Counted from the first letter of the stretch, positions 7,691 to 18,100 are shown. The stretch: 64,000 nucleotides of DNA from Pseudoalteromonas viridis (GCF_017742995.1 NZ_CP072425.1:930001-994000), one strand, 5' to 3'. The notes: generated from the sequence alone by a model not told the origin. Numbers and translations are program-made.

Positions 7691-9288
7691 GTATTGAATA
7701 TACCCCGTGGCCCGAAGATCTGGCCGCCCACTACCGCGCCCAGGGCTACTGGCAGGATAAACCGCTCACCAGTATTTTGCACGAGCAACTGACGCACAAC
7801 GGACAAGGCATTGCCGTGGCCGATGCCAACCGACAGCTGAGCTATCAGCAGCTGGATGACTACAGCTCGAACCTGGCGGCGCAGCTGGCCAGCCAGGGGC
7901 TGCAATCAGGCGACACGGCGCTGGTTCAGCTGCCCAACTGTGTGGAGTTTTACATCAGCTTTTTTGCGCTACTTAAACTCGGTGTTGCCCCTGTGTGTGC
8001 CCTGTTTAATCATCAGCGCACTGAGCTGCAAAGCTACTGCGAAATTCTGCAGCCCAAGCTGTTGATCGTCTCATCAGCTCAGGCGCTGTTTGCCGATGAG
8101 TCGTTCACGCACGAGCTGTATAATCGTTTTGCCTGTATCAGCCACATCATGGTGGATCACACCAAAGGCAATAGCGAACTGAAACAGGCCTATTTACAAA
8201 CGCGTACCTTTAATGCACCAAAGCTCAATCCAGAAGATGTTGCGTTTTTCCAGCTTTCTGGCGGCAGCACAGGTACTCCGAAGCTGATCCCGCGCACCCA
8301 CAATGATTACCTCTATTCTGTGGTCGCCAGCCGGGATATTTGCCAGCTGCACGGCGACACCCGCTATTTGTGTGCCCTGCCGGCACCGCATAACTTCCCG
8401 CTCAGCTCACCCGGTGCACTGGGTGTGTTCGCCGCCGGCGGCTCCGTGATCCTGGCCTCCGATCCCAGCCCCAGCCACTGTTTTCCTTTAATTGAACGCT
8501 TTGCCATCACCCACACCGCACTGGTGCCACCGGCCTTGCAGCTGTGGTTGCAACACGCCCCACAGAGCCAGCATGACCTGAGCAGCCTGGCGCTGATCCA
8601 GGTTGGCGGTGCCAAACTCAGCCGCACAGTGGCCGAGCAGGTCAGGCCGTTGCTGGGTGCCCAGCTCCAGCAAGTCTTTGGTATGGCAGAAGGACTGGTC
8701 AACTACACCCGCCATGACGATGACGACGAGCTGGTACTGACCACTCAGGGTCGCCCGATCAGTCCCGACGATGAAATCAAAGTGGTCGATGAGCACGGCC
8801 AGCCGGTCGCGCCCGGTGAAGCCGGCAGACTTCTGACCCGCGGCCCGTATACCTTCCGGGGCTATTACAAGTCACCTCAGCATAACGCCAGTGCCTTTGA
8901 TGCTGACGGATTTTATGCCTCGGGCGATCTGGTGAAACAACTGCCCTCCGGCCACCTGATTGTGGTTGGGCGTGATAAAGATCAGATCAACCGGGGCGGC
9001 GAGAAAATCGCAGCCGAAGAAGTGGAAAACCATTTGCTGGGTCATCAGCATATCGAGCAGGTTGCCATTGTCTCTATGCCCGATGCCACGCTGGGCGAAA
9101 AAAGCTGTGCCTTTGTCGTCGCAGCCGAAAAACTCACCCCGCTGCAACTGCGCAAGTATCTGCGCCAGCTGGGGATCGCCGATTTTAAAGTGCCCGATAA
9201 ATTCCAGTTTGTCGCCGACTTACCCCTGACTGCGGTCGGTAAAGTCGATAAAAAAGCCCTCCGCGCCACCTTCGACGGCCAGGCCTGA
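7687..9288 (+). CDS. entE: 2,3-dihydroxybenzoate-AMP ligase EntE
   Basis: Activates DHB as the acyl-adenylate and loads it on the ArCP of EntB. The 533-residue protein (start chosen at the ATG overlapping the entC stop; a longer frame exists upstream but lies within entC) has the ANL signatures LSGGSTGTPKLIPR (about 190-203), VFGMAEG (about 330), ASGDLV and GRDKDQINRGGEKIAAEEVE, and the C-terminal catalytic Lys in TAVGKVDKKALR. The N-terminus YTPWPEDLAAHYRAQGYW is typical of the DHB/salicylate ligase family. Translationally coupled to entC. Confidence 0.93.
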   Translation: MSIEYTPWPEDLAAHYRAQGYWQDKPLTSILHEQLTHNGQGIAVADANRQLSYQQLDDYSSNLAAQLASQGLQSGDTALVQLPNCVEFYISFFALLKLGVAPVCALFNHQRTELQSYCEILQPKLLIVSSAQALFADESFTHELYNRFACISHIMVDHTKGNSELKQAYLQTRTFNAPKLNPEDVAFFQLSGGSTGTPKLIPRTHNDYLYSVVASRDICQLHGDTRYLCALPAPHNFPLSSPGALGVFAAGGSVILASDPSPSHCFPLIERFAITHTALVPPALQLWLQHAPQSQHDLSSLALIQVGGAKLSRTVAEQVRPLLGAQLQQVFGMAEGLVNYTRHDDDDELVLTTQGRPISPDDEIKVVDEHGQPVAPGEAGRLLTRGPYTFRGYYKSPQHNASAFDADGFYASGDLVKQLPSGHLIVVGRDKDQINRGGEKIAAEEVENHLLGHQHIEQVAIVSMPDATLGEKSCAFVVAAEKLTPLQLRKYLRQLGIADFKVPDKFQFVADLPLTAVGKVDKKALRATFDGQA

Positions 9289-9311
9289 TTAATAAAAGAA
9301 GCAAAAACACC

Positions 9312-10178
9312 ATGAGTATTCCTAAGCTATCCCATTACCCGTTACCCCGCGCTGCGGAGTTGCCCGAAAACCGCGTTGACTGGCAGCTTGATGCCAGCCG
9401 TGCCGCCTTACTGATCCACGATGTGCAGCATTATTTTGTTGGCTACTATGGCGACAACAATCCGCTGATTGAAACCATGATCAGCCATATTCAGCGCCTT
9501 AAACAGTTCTGTTACGAGCAGGACATTCCGGTCTTTTACACCGCGCAACCGATCAAACAGGGCCAGCATGAACGCGGGCTGCTAAGCGATATGTGGGGCC
9601 CGGGCTTGCAAGACCCAGCCCAGCAACCGATTGTTGATGCGCTGGCCCCTTCCGAGCAAGACGTGGTACTGACCAAGTGGCGCTACAGTGCTTTTCAAAA
9701 GTGCGACTTTGAACAGCAACTGCAAGAACGCGGCCGTGATCAGCTGATGATCGTTGGCATCTATGGCCATATCGGGGTGATGACCACCGCGGTCGACGCC
9801 TTTATGCGTGATATTCAGCCCTTTGTGATTGCCGATGCGATTGCCGATTTCAGCCGCGATGAGCACCTGATGGCACTGAACTTTGTGGCCGGGCGCTGCG
9901 GTAAAGTGGCGACGGTTGCCGAGATCCTGGGCGAAGAAACGCAGGACATCACCACGCTTGAGGGCCTTAAAGCGCATATCCTGCCACTGATTGATTGTGA
10001 GGAAGATGAGTTTGATGAACACGAAAGCCTCATCGATTATGGCCTGGACTCCGTACAGGTGATGAACCTGATTGCCCTGTGGCAGCAGCAAGGCATAGAA
10101 ACCAACTTTATTGAACTGGCCCAGATCCCGACGCTGGCCGCCTGGGTTGAGCTACTCGAAGAGCGTAAGGAGGACTGA
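9312..10178 (+). CDS. entB: Bifunctional isochorismatase / aryl carrier protein EntB
   Basis: The N-terminal isochorismatase domain (about 1-205) hydrolyses isochorismate to 2,3-dihydro-2,3-dihydroxybenzoate. The presumed catalytic Asp is in LLIHDVQHYF (Asp 37) and the Lys in TKWRYSAF. The C-terminal aryl carrier domain (about 215-285) carries the phosphopantetheine Ser in YGLDSVQVMN (Ser 247). At 288 residues it has the usual EntB/VibB length. The TGA overlaps the ATG of the next gene by one base, so expression is coupled. Its carrier domain would hold DHB for a condensation domain, either the free-standing one encoded next or the first C domain of the large NRPS. Confidence 0.93.
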   Translation: MSIPKLSHYPLPRAAELPENRVDWQLDASRAALLIHDVQHYFVGYYGDNNPLIETMISHIQRLKQFCYEQDIPVFYTAQPIKQGQHERGLLSDMWGPGLQDPAQQPIVDALAPSEQDVVLTKWRYSAFQKCDFEQQLQERGRDQLMIVGIYGHIGVMTTAVDAFMRDIQPFVIADAIADFSRDEHLMALNFVAGRCGKVATVAEILGEETQDITTLEGLKAHILPLIDCEEDEFDEHESLIDYGLDSVQVMNLIALWQQQGIETNFIELAQIPTLAAWVELLEERKED

Positions 10179-11500
10179 TGTCCAGCGCTTTGCCATTAAC
10201 CGATTCGCAGCAGGCCATGTGGCTGCTGCACACCATCAGCGGTCGGGGTACCTTATTTAACGTCGCCGAATGTATCGAGTTTCAGGGTCAGATCTCAGCA
10301 ACCATGTTACAGCAGGCGCTGGCCCACGTTTGGCAAAGCAGCGACTGTCTGGCGAGCCGGTTTGTCCATGACGCCAGTTTTGTGCCTCAGCTTCGTCCGA
10401 ACAAGGACGTACCGCAGATCGACATTAAAACTCAGGACATCCAGCCAGAAGACATTCAGGCCTTTGCCAATGACTTTGTTGCACCCTATATGGCACAGAG
10501 TTTTTCATTGCCCGATGAGGCCTTGCTAAAACTGACGCTGGTACGCACGCCAGAGCAAGATCTGCTGTTTATTGTCGGCCACCATTTGCTGCTCGACGGC
10601 TATGGATTTGGTCTGTTTACTCAGGCACTGAACCGCAGTTACAACGCATTACAAAAAGGCCGGGCATTGCCCAATTTGCGCTTTGGTACACAAAGCCAGT
10701 TGCTCGAATGGCAACGCAGCGAAACCTATCTGGCCCGTCAGCAGGTGGCCAAAGCCACGCTGATCGCCTGGCTGGAAAACGCGCCGCCACCACAGAGCTT
10801 TAGTGCCAAAGATGCGGACGTCACCGAGGCGAACCGCCGCCAAAGTGCCACTTTGAGCCGCGCAGACTGGCATACCATTCAGTCGGCTGCGACTTTGTGT
10901 CAGGCCGCTCATGCCGAGCTGCTGATCGCCGCCGTGTGTGCCGCGCTGGTCGCTAAATCCGCTCAGTACCATGTCACCCTCGGCATGATCATGATGAACC
11001 GCCAGCATCAGGTAGAGCTGAGCACCCCCTGTGTGCAGAGCAACGTGATGCCGCTGCCGCTGGAGCTGGATGCCGAAATGACCCTCAGCCAGTGCTGCCG
11101 GGTGATCAATCAGGGGATCAAAGCGCTGAAATCGCTGCAAACCTTCCGGGTAGAAGAACTCAAGCGCGAACGCAACAAGCAAGGCCTCAGCCCGCACGTA
11201 TATGGTCCGACGGTTAACCTGTTGCCCTTTTCAAGCAGCCCAAAATACGGTGCGGTGTCGTGTCAGTCGCATATTCTCAGCGCCGGTGCCACCGACGACA
11301 TTATGCTGCAATGGCATTTATTGCAGGACCAGCCGGCGAAACTGGATACCGACGCCAATGTCGCGCGCTATACAGATACTGAGCAACAGCAAGTGCAGGC
11401 ACAGATCTTTGCCGCTGCCCGCTGCTGGTCTGCACAGCCAAACCGCACACTGCATTCGGTGATCGAAGAGCTCAGCGCAGGAGCAGAGTATGCCGTTTGA
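10178..11500 (+). CDS. Free-standing NRPS condensation-domain protein (VibH-like)
   Basis: A 440-residue protein consisting of one condensation domain and nothing else. Visible are the N-terminal LTDSQQAMWLLHTISG (C1-type motif), the catalytic HHLLLDGYGFG (about 134-144, HHxxxDG) and the later NLLPF segment. Such stand-alone domains are known from vibriobactin synthesis, where VibH joins DHB on VibB to a free amine. Sitting between entB and entA, it most likely uses DHB-EntB as donor. The acceptor is not evident: it could be a side-chain amine of the peptide or a small polyamine. Overlaps entA by 11 nt. Confidence 0.85.
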   Translation: MSSALPLTDSQQAMWLLHTISGRGTLFNVAECIEFQGQISATMLQQALAHVWQSSDCLASRFVHDASFVPQLRPNKDVPQIDIKTQDIQPEDIQAFANDFVAPYMAQSFSLPDEALLKLTLVRTPEQDLLFIVGHHLLLDGYGFGLFTQALNRSYNALQKGRALPNLRFGTQSQLLEWQRSETYLARQQVAKATLIAWLENAPPPQSFSAKDADVTEANRRQSATLSRADWHTIQSAATLCQAAHAELLIAAVCAALVAKSAQYHVTLGMIMMNRQHQVELSTPCVQSNVMPLPLELDAEMTLSQCCRVINQGIKALKSLQTFRVEELKRERNKQGLSPHVYGPTVNLLPFSSSPKYGAVSCQSHILSAGATDDIMLQWHLLQDQPAKLDTDANVARYTDTEQQQVQAQIFAAARCWSAQPNRTLHSVIEELSAGAEYAV

Positions 11501-12254
11501 TACCAGACTCAAAGAGGAATATCGCGACAAGCTGGTGTGGATCAGTGGGGTTGGTCAGGGCATTGGCCTGGCCGCGGCGCAGCATTTTCATGCCCTGGGT
11601 GCCAAAGTGATTGGCTTTGATCGCCAGTTCAGCGACCTCAGTGTGCTGCATCGCGCGGTGGAGTGTGATTTAAGTGCCCCCGAGCAGCTCGCTCAGCAAC
11701 TGGACACGCTGATCGCCCAAGGCCTTGCCCCGTATAACCTGATCAGTGTTGCCGGGGTACTGGAGCTGGGCGATTTAGAGCAGCTGACGCTTGCGCAGTG
11801 GCAACACTGCCAGCACGTCAACAGCACGGCCGTGTTTACCTTTTTACGTGCCTGCACGCCTCACTTTAAACAACAAGGCACAGGCGCGGTGGTGACCGTC
11901 GGCTCCAATGCCGCAAATACGCCACGCCAGCAAATGGCGGCCTATTGCGCCTCCAAAGCCGCGGTGACTCAGCTGACCCTCACAGCCGGACTGGAGCTGG
12001 CCAACTTCGGTGTGCGCTGCAATGTCATAGCACCCGGCTCGACGCTGACACCAATGCAAACGGGCATGTGGCAAGATGATCAGGGCGCCCAGCGGGTGAT
12101 CGATGGCTTTGCGGCCCAGTATAAATTGGGGATCCCGCTGCAAAAGCTAGCCACGGCCGAGGAAATTGCCGACAGTATCGTGTTTGTGGCATCCAGCCTG
12201 TCTTCCCATACCACTATGCAGGTACTGACCATTGATGGTGGCGCGACGTTTTAA
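11490..12254 (+). CDS. entA: 2,3-dihydro-2,3-dihydroxybenzoate dehydrogenase EntA
   Basis: A 254-residue short-chain dehydrogenase that oxidises 2,3-dihydro-DHB to DHB with NAD+. The Rossmann motif is SGVGQGIGLAAAQHF (about 11-25), the catalytic Ser lies in VTVGSNAAN (about 135-143) and the Tyr-x-x-x-Lys in YCASK (about 152-156). AGVLELGDLEQLT is the usual NxxG-like region. The start overlaps the previous gene's end, marking it as the last gene of the DHB operon. It converges on the M20 hydrolase gene with only 25 nt between them. Confidence 0.92.
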   Translation: MPFDTRLKEEYRDKLVWISGVGQGIGLAAAQHFHALGAKVIGFDRQFSDLSVLHRAVECDLSAPEQLAQQLDTLIAQGLAPYNLISVAGVLELGDLEQLTLAQWQHCQHVNSTAVFTFLRACTPHFKQQGTGAVVTVGSNAANTPRQQMAAYCASKAAVTQLTLTAGLELANFGVRCNVIAPGSTLTPMQTGMWQDDQGAQRVIDGFAAQYKLGIPLQKLATAEEIADSIVFVASSLSSHTTMQVLTIDGGATF

Positions 12255-12279
12255 CGTCTCGCCCCATGCGCCTGAGCAA

Positions 12280-13503
12280 TCAGGTCAATGCCTCCAGCTG
12301 CTCAGCCTGAGCATCCATAATGCGTTGCGGGTCAAGACAAAACGCCTGGATCACTAACTGATAGATGTGCGCCAGATCGGCAATGTCCTGGACGTCGGCC
12401 GATTCGTTCACCTGGTGGATATTGTCGTTTCTGAGACCAAATTCAATTACCTGAGTGTGACTGGAGGCAATAAAGCGCCCGTCGGAGGTGCCACCATCTG
12501 TGGTCAGTACCGGCACCTGTCTCACCACCGCTTCGATGGCATTACAGATCAGGGCCACAAACTCATCCGCCTGATTAAAATACGGCGCGCAGGGGCGCTG
12601 CCACTCGATGTCGTAATTTAAATCCAGGTCCAGCAGAATGTCGTCGATCAGGCGCTTCAGCTCCGCTTCGTTAAAACGGCTGCTGTAACGAAAATTAAAG
12701 CAGACATCACAGGCACCTGGCACCACGTTATCTACAAACTCGCCGCTGTTGAGCTGAGTCACCTGAAATGTGGTGCCCGGCATCTGTGGCGTACCTTTGT
12801 CCCATTCCAGCGCCAGTAAGCGCTGTAATAAACGCGCGGTATGATGGGTGGCATTGTCGCAGTTGTGCGGATAAGCCACATGACCCTGACGCCCGTACAC
12901 CCGGATATGCGCAGACAAAGAGCCGCGACGACCAATTTTGAGTACATCACCCAGTGTTTTGCGACTTGATGGCTCACCGACTAGGCAGTAATCTGGCAGA
13001 TGATCGATCCCCTGCTGCTTGAGATGGCTCATCAGCGCGGCCGTGCCGTGCTCCGCCTCGCCTTCTTCATCACAGGTGATCAAAAACATCAGGCTGCCAC
13101 GCGTACACTGCGCCAGAATAGATTCGACAGCGGCAATAAAGCAGGCAATTGCGCCCTTCATATCTGCAACGCCACGACCATACAAGCGACCATCCTGAAT
13201 GTTGGCGGCAAAGGGCGGACTTTGCCACAACTCTAGTGGGCCCGGCGGCACCACATCCAGGTGTCCGGCAAAGGCCAGCGTCTCACCGGGCCCAAACACG
13301 CGTTTGGCCACCAGGTTGCGCACGCCCTGACGAGTGACTTCATGGCAGTCAAAGCCAAGCGACTGTAACTTGCGCACTAAAAAGCAGAAGCTGCCGGCAT
13401 CGTCCGGGGTAATGGATTTATAACGCACCAATTTTTGAGTCAGTGCAATGGCCTGTTCACTTAATGTCGCACAGCGTTTCAGAGCCGTTCCGGCAACTTG
13501 CAT
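12280..13503 (-). CDS. M20-family metallohydrolase, DapE/ArgE-like, in siderophore locus
   Basis: A 407-residue zinc amidohydrolase of the succinyl-diaminopimelate desuccinylase / acetylornithine deacetylase group. Metal-ligand motifs are FAGHLDVVPPG (about 80-90), YGRGVADMKG (about 112-121), ITCDEEGEAEHG (about 145) and YCLVGEPSS (about 175); TDGGTSDGRFI lies near the C-terminus. The central dimerisation region (about 185-300) is present. It sits in the siderophore locus with its own iron-starvation promoter, so it is unlikely to be the housekeeping DapE or ArgE. It could supply free ornithine, or hydrolyse an amide in the siderophore; neither can be chosen from sequence. Confidence 0.85.
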   Translation of the reverse strand: MQVAGTALKRCATLSEQAIALTQKLVRYKSITPDDAGSFCFLVRKLQSLGFDCHEVTRQGVRNLVAKRVFGPGETLAFAGHLDVVPPGPLELWQSPPFAANIQDGRLYGRGVADMKGAIACFIAAVESILAQCTRGSLMFLITCDEEGEAEHGTAALMSHLKQQGIDHLPDYCLVGEPSSRKTLGDVLKIGRRGSLSAHIRVYGRQGHVAYPHNCDNATHHTARLLQRLLALEWDKGTPQMPGTTFQVTQLNSGEFVDNVVPGACDVCFNFRYSSRFNEAELKRLIDDILLDLDLNYDIEWQRPCAPYFNQADEFVALICNAIEAVVRQVPVLTTDGGTSDGRFIASSHTQVIEFGLRNDNIHQVNESADVQDIADLAHIYQLVIQAFCLDPQRIMDAQAEQLEALT

Positions 13504-13578
13504 ATGGCTTTACCCGTTTATTCTTAGTTATTGAAATAATGGACAAAAGTAAAACCTTTGCCCCGGTTGATTAGCTAG

Positions 13579-13602
13579 ACGAGCAGATGGGTAAAAAATT
13601 CA
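13579..13602 (-). promoter_or_regulatory. Iron-starvation (PvdS-type) promoter of the M20 hydrolase
   Basis: On the minus strand TGAAT-N16-CGTCTAGC, with CGT 76 nt before the ATG at 13503. The spacer (TTTTTACCC...) closely resembles those before the NRPS and the ABC exporter. Confidence 0.62.
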
Positions 13603-13681
13603 TATTAATTGCCGGATTTTTGCCCTGGATCAATGCGATTTTTTTCATCGCGCTTTGTGCTGATTTCCCCCGCTTCAGCCC

Positions 13682-13705
13682 TAAAGAAACGCCCGCAGCC
13701 TTCGT
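13682..13705 (+). promoter_or_regulatory. Iron-starvation (PvdS-type) promoter of the N-monooxygenase
   Basis: TAAAG-N16-CGTCCTTA, with CGT 67 nt before the ATG at 13772. The rest of the 268-nt gap between the divergent genes holds the opposite-strand box and nothing else I can name. Confidence 0.55.
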
Positions 13706-13771
13706 CCTTAAAGGCAAGAAACACTATTTCACGCAGCTTTGCGTGTGGTTAAGGTAATCAAAGGCAAAACA

Positions 13772-15004
13772 ATGAAACTATACGACGTGATTGGGATTGG
13801 ATTTGGTCCCGCCAACCTGGCGCTGGCCATCGCCCTTCAGGAACAAAATAAACTGAGCGACCGAGTCTGCTTTATCGAAAAGCAGCAGGACTTTTTATGG
13901 CATGGCGGCATGTTGCTGGACAACACCACGATGCAGATCTCGTTTTTAAAAGATCTGGTCTCGCTGCGTAACCCAACCAGTCACTTCAGCTTTATTAACT
14001 ATCTGCACCATAACAAGCGCCTCGACAACTTTATCAACCTGAAAACCTTCTATCCGTCACGACATGAATTCAACGATTACCTGGGCTGGGCCGCCAGCCA
14101 CTTCCGCGATTATTGTCATTTTGGTGAGCAGGTGTGCGCCGTAGAGCCGGTGCTGCTGGACGGCCAGGTTGATCACCTCAAAGTGATCAGTCGCGACAGC
14201 GAAGGTCAGCAAAGTGTGCGCCTGACCAAGCACCTGGTGGTCAGTGTGGGTGGCTCGGCCAAAGTACCGGCGCCATTCGATGCCCTGCAGGACGCCGAGA
14301 ACGTCTGGCACTCGTCACAATATCTGCATAACAAGGACAAAGTACAAGACGGCGATCGCGTTGCGGTGATTGGTGCCGGTCAAAGTGGTGCCGAGATCTT
14401 TGCCGATCTGGCAGCGATGACCGAGCAGCCTGAGGTCGATATGATCATGCGCGCCGGTGCGATGAAACCTGCCGACTCCAGTCCGTTTGTTAATGAGATC
14501 TTTGATCCCGGCTTTACCGACGTGGTCTTCAGCAAGTCGCCGGAGCAAAGAGATCGTTACTTTAACGAGTTTCGCAGCACCAACTATTCAGTGGTCGATG
14601 AGCCACTGATCGACCACATTTACGCCAGCCTGTACCAACAAAAACTCAACGGCACAGATCGTCTGGCGATCCGCAACCGTACCAGTGTCAATGCAGCCCG
14701 CATTAATGCCGAGGGTAAAGTGGTTCTGGAGCTGGAAAACATCCATGGTGTCAGCCAGGTGGAGTATGATCAGCTGGTGCTGGCCACAGGCTACCAGTAT
14801 CCGAGCCGCTCACCGCTGCTTGAGCAGGTAAGTGAGTGGTTACAACCTAACATTACCCGTCACTACCAGCTGGAGACCAGCGAGCAGTTCAAGCCCAAGA
14901 TCTTCACTCAGGGTGTGAATGAGCAAACCCATGGGATCAGTGATTCTCTGCTGTCTATTCTGGCGGTGCGCTCCGCTGAGATTGTCGACGCCCTCGAGCT
15001 GTGA
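13772..15004 (+). CDS. L-ornithine/L-lysine N-monooxygenase (PvdA/IucD family)
   Basis: A flavin monooxygenase of 410 residues that hydroxylates the side-chain amine of ornithine or lysine to make a hydroxamate precursor. FAD motif GIGFGPANLALAIA (about 7-20), NADPH motif VAVIGAGQSGAEI (about 193-205) and LVLATGYQYP (about 347-356) are in the family order. FEMQISFLKDLVSLRNPTS-like core is present as MQISFLKDLVSLRNPTSHFS. ATG at 13772 is preferred over an upstream non-ATG start at 13739 since AAGG precedes it and the FAD motif begins right after. PvdA (ornithine) is the closer relative in appearance, which suits the hydroxyornithine-like A3 code of the adjacent NRPS. Confidence 0.92.
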   Translation: MKLYDVIGIGFGPANLALAIALQEQNKLSDRVCFIEKQQDFLWHGGMLLDNTTMQISFLKDLVSLRNPTSHFSFINYLHHNKRLDNFINLKTFYPSRHEFNDYLGWAASHFRDYCHFGEQVCAVEPVLLDGQVDHLKVISRDSEGQQSVRLTKHLVVSVGGSAKVPAPFDALQDAENVWHSSQYLHNKDKVQDGDRVAVIGAGQSGAEIFADLAAMTEQPEVDMIMRAGAMKPADSSPFVNEIFDPGFTDVVFSKSPEQRDRYFNEFRSTNYSVVDEPLIDHIYASLYQQKLNGTDRLAIRNRTSVNAARINAEGKVVLELENIHGVSQVEYDQLVLATGYQYPSRSPLLEQVSEWLQPNITRHYQLETSEQFKPKIFTQGVNEQTHGISDSLLSILAVRSAEIVDALEL

Positions 15005-15014
15005 TCTCCCTGTT

Positions 15015-15042
15015 ACGGGCTTCCATCGGAGCCCGTTTTTTC
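15015..15042 (+). terminator. Rho-independent terminator after the N-monooxygenase
   Basis: ACGGGCT and AGCCCGT form a 7-bp stem with an 8-nt loop, followed directly by a T-run. Confidence 0.85.
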
Positions 15043-15097
15043 TTTCCTAGCGCCCCCTTCATATAAGCCAAACGCGTCTTTACCCCTAAAAACACAT

Positions 15098-15124
15098 AAA
15101 AAAACCGCTTTGCAGCGGCTTTTT
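15098..15124 (-). terminator. Terminator after the large NRPS gene
   Basis: CCGCT/AGCGG stem with T-run on the minus strand (A-run on the plus strand at 15098-15104), just past the NRPS stop. The opposite flank is also T-rich, so it may work in both directions. Confidence 0.6.
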
Positions 15125-15140
15125 AAGCGGTAGCGGGAGG

Positions 15141-18100
15141 TTAATCCCGCTGAGTAAGTTTGGCTATCAAATCGGCCTGAACCGCTACGGCGCGAATGAT
15201 CTGCTGGTGATCATCCTCTGTGTGGGTCGCCGTCACTGTGCTGCCCAGTATGGTTTGATAGGCCGCCGTCGCTGCGGGGTCGGCATCCGTTGACCACCAG
15301 GCGTGTGCCCGTTCGGTCACACCATCCAGAGTGTAATCCGGCTGATGTTCTCTTGGTTCCATCCGGGCCAGTCGATACAGCTCAAACCCGTCGGACAGCA
15401 GTTTGCCAAGCTCCTGCTGTGGCAGCAGTAGCAGCTCTTCGTTGAACAGCTCAGCAAAACGAGTGCGATGTACCACCAGCCAGGCTGCCAGCGTATCTGA
15501 ATTATTCAGGTCTTGCTGTAAGGCCTCGCTGAGCTCTGCCAAAAACGCCTGATGCAATGCAGCGTCGACCGATTGGGCTGCCCCACCGATCCACTCCAGC
15601 GCCCAGTCGGACCAATTCAGCTGCGTCGCAGCAAAGTCGCTACACGGGTTCCAGCTGTCCACGAGATACACCTGACGCACGTTGCGCCCCTGTGCTTTAA
15701 GTGTGCGGGCCACCAGCACTGCCAGTGCGCCACCCAGTGACCAGCCCATCAGATGGAAAGTCCCCTGCGGCTGCGCCGCCATCAGCGCCTCTGCGTAGTA
15801 CTCAGCCAGCGCCGTCAGGCCATTAATGTCTGACAGGTTCGCCGCCGGCGCCACCCCGACACAGTTAAACTGACCCGTGAGCTGCTCGGCCAGCGGTCGG
15901 TATGGTGCCGTCAGGCCATTGCCTTCATGGAAGCAATACAAGGTCTCGGCATTATCCGTGTGCGGATTCAGCGGCTGCAACACAGAATTATCGGCGTTTT
16001 GCATAGCCGCCACCAGCGCCGCCAAATCGCTCGCCTGCCACAGTTGCTTGAGTGCCAGCGGCTGCTCACTGCGCTGCTGCCACAGGCTGATCACTTTCAG
16101 CCCGGAAATGGAGTCGCCGCCCAGCGCAAAGAAATTATCCCGACGCCCAACCTGCGCCACGCCCAGCACCGTTTGCCAGATCTCGGCCATCAGGGCTTCT
16201 GTTTGATTATGTGGCGCGACATAACTGACTTCACTTTGCAGCTCGGCCTTAGGCAGCGCCTTACGGTCTATTTTGCCATTGCTGTTGAGCGGCAAATCGC
16301 TGAGTGCCATGATCACCGCAGGCACCATGTAGTCCGGCAGACTGGCCGTCAGCATGGCTTTGAGTGCGGCTTCATCGGGCAGCTCGCCCTGATGGCCACT
16401 GACATACGCCACCAGACGCTTACCACTGGGTGTTTCATCCGCCACGACCACGGCCTGACGTACTTCAGGGCGCTTGCGCAGCAGGGTTTCGATTTCGCCC
16501 AGCTCAATCCTGAAACCACGAATTTTCACCTGATGGTCGGTCCGGCCCAGGTATTCCATCAGCCCCTGCTCGTTCCAGCGCACCAGATCGCCGGTACGAT
16601 ATAAGCGACTGCCATCATTGGCGAACGGGTTAGCCACAAAGCGCTCGGCGGTTAAGTCCGGACGGTTCAGATAACCCCGTGCCAGGCCAATTTCTTCGGC
16701 CAGATATAACTCGCCCACCTGTCCTGGCAACACCAGGTTGAGGTGACTGTCGAGCAGCCAGGCCTGACGCTGACCGACCAGCTCGCCGATCGGGGCATAC
16801 ACCGCATCAAACTCGCTGCCCGGCAGGGCTTTCCAGGTCAGTGGCGTGACCACAGTTTCGGTCGGACCGTAACCATTAATAAAGAAGTCGGGTTTTAATA
16901 CCCGCTGGGCCAGCTCAAAGGTGGCCTGTGGCATCGCATCGCCACCAAAACAATAAACCCGGACCGGCGGCGGGTTACCGACTTGCTCGACATGGGCTGC
17001 CAGCTCACGCAGGAACACCGGCGGGAAGACAGCAATAGACACCCGCTGCTGGTGCAGGTTCTGATAGGTTTCGTGTAAGTCCCACTGACGTTCCGGGCGG
17101 ATCACCACAGCCGCGCCATGGGTCAGCACCGTCAGCCAGCGCTCATGCGCACCATCGAAGCAGAACGACATAAAGATCAGCTCGCGATCACTTGGGCGCA
17201 TTTCATAACGGCGACCAATGCCGCGGCAATGCGCCGCGATAGACGCCCGGCTGACCAGCACCCCTTTAGGATTACCCGTCGAGCCCGAAGTGTAGATCAG
17301 ATACGCGCCCTGCGCCGGACACACCGCTGGCTGCTGCCATTGTTCGCTCAGTTCAATGTCGGCAAAAGGGTGTAACGTGGCTGAACCTGCAATGTCATCC
17401 AAGCTGTTGTCGCTGGTCAGGATATGGGCCATCTGACTGTCCTTGATCATGTAAGCCAGACGTTCCTGCGGATAACTGAGATCCATTGGCACATACACAG
17501 CGCCGGCTTTGAGAATGGCCAAAAATGCCAGCGGTAAATCAATGCCTCGCGCCAGTGCCACACCGACGCGTTGCTCAGGCTTCACGCCCTGTTCGCGTAA
17601 ATAGTAGGCCAGCTGACTAGACTTGTCGGCCAGGGCTTTATAGCTATAGCTGCGACCATCACAGATCACCGCCTCGGCATCTGGCGTCAGCTCGGCCAGT
17701 CGATTGATTGTTGATACTACATCCTGATATTGCGTCGCACCGAGCTGTGGTACTGCACCACCCGGCAGATAAATTGGCTCCACCGTCCCCGGATGCAGCG
17801 GCGTGATAGACTCACCAAAGCCCAGCCCCTGCAAGGCCTGCTGCTGTGTTTCACTGACCAGTGAAAACGCACACAAGCGCGCCTGTGGTGCCTGTAGCAT
17901 ATTCAGGATCAGTGTTTTGTACTGCGCAGCCAGTGCTTTCACATCGGCTTCGGCCAGCTCACTTCCTTGATAACTGAAGTGCAGTCGTAGAGTGTCTTCC
18001 TGAATAAAGCTGATGGTCAGCGGGAAGTTGGTTTCTTCACGGTCTTCGAGGATCTCAAACCGGGTCTGGCGTGCGTCCTGCTGTAACAGGGCCTCATCAA

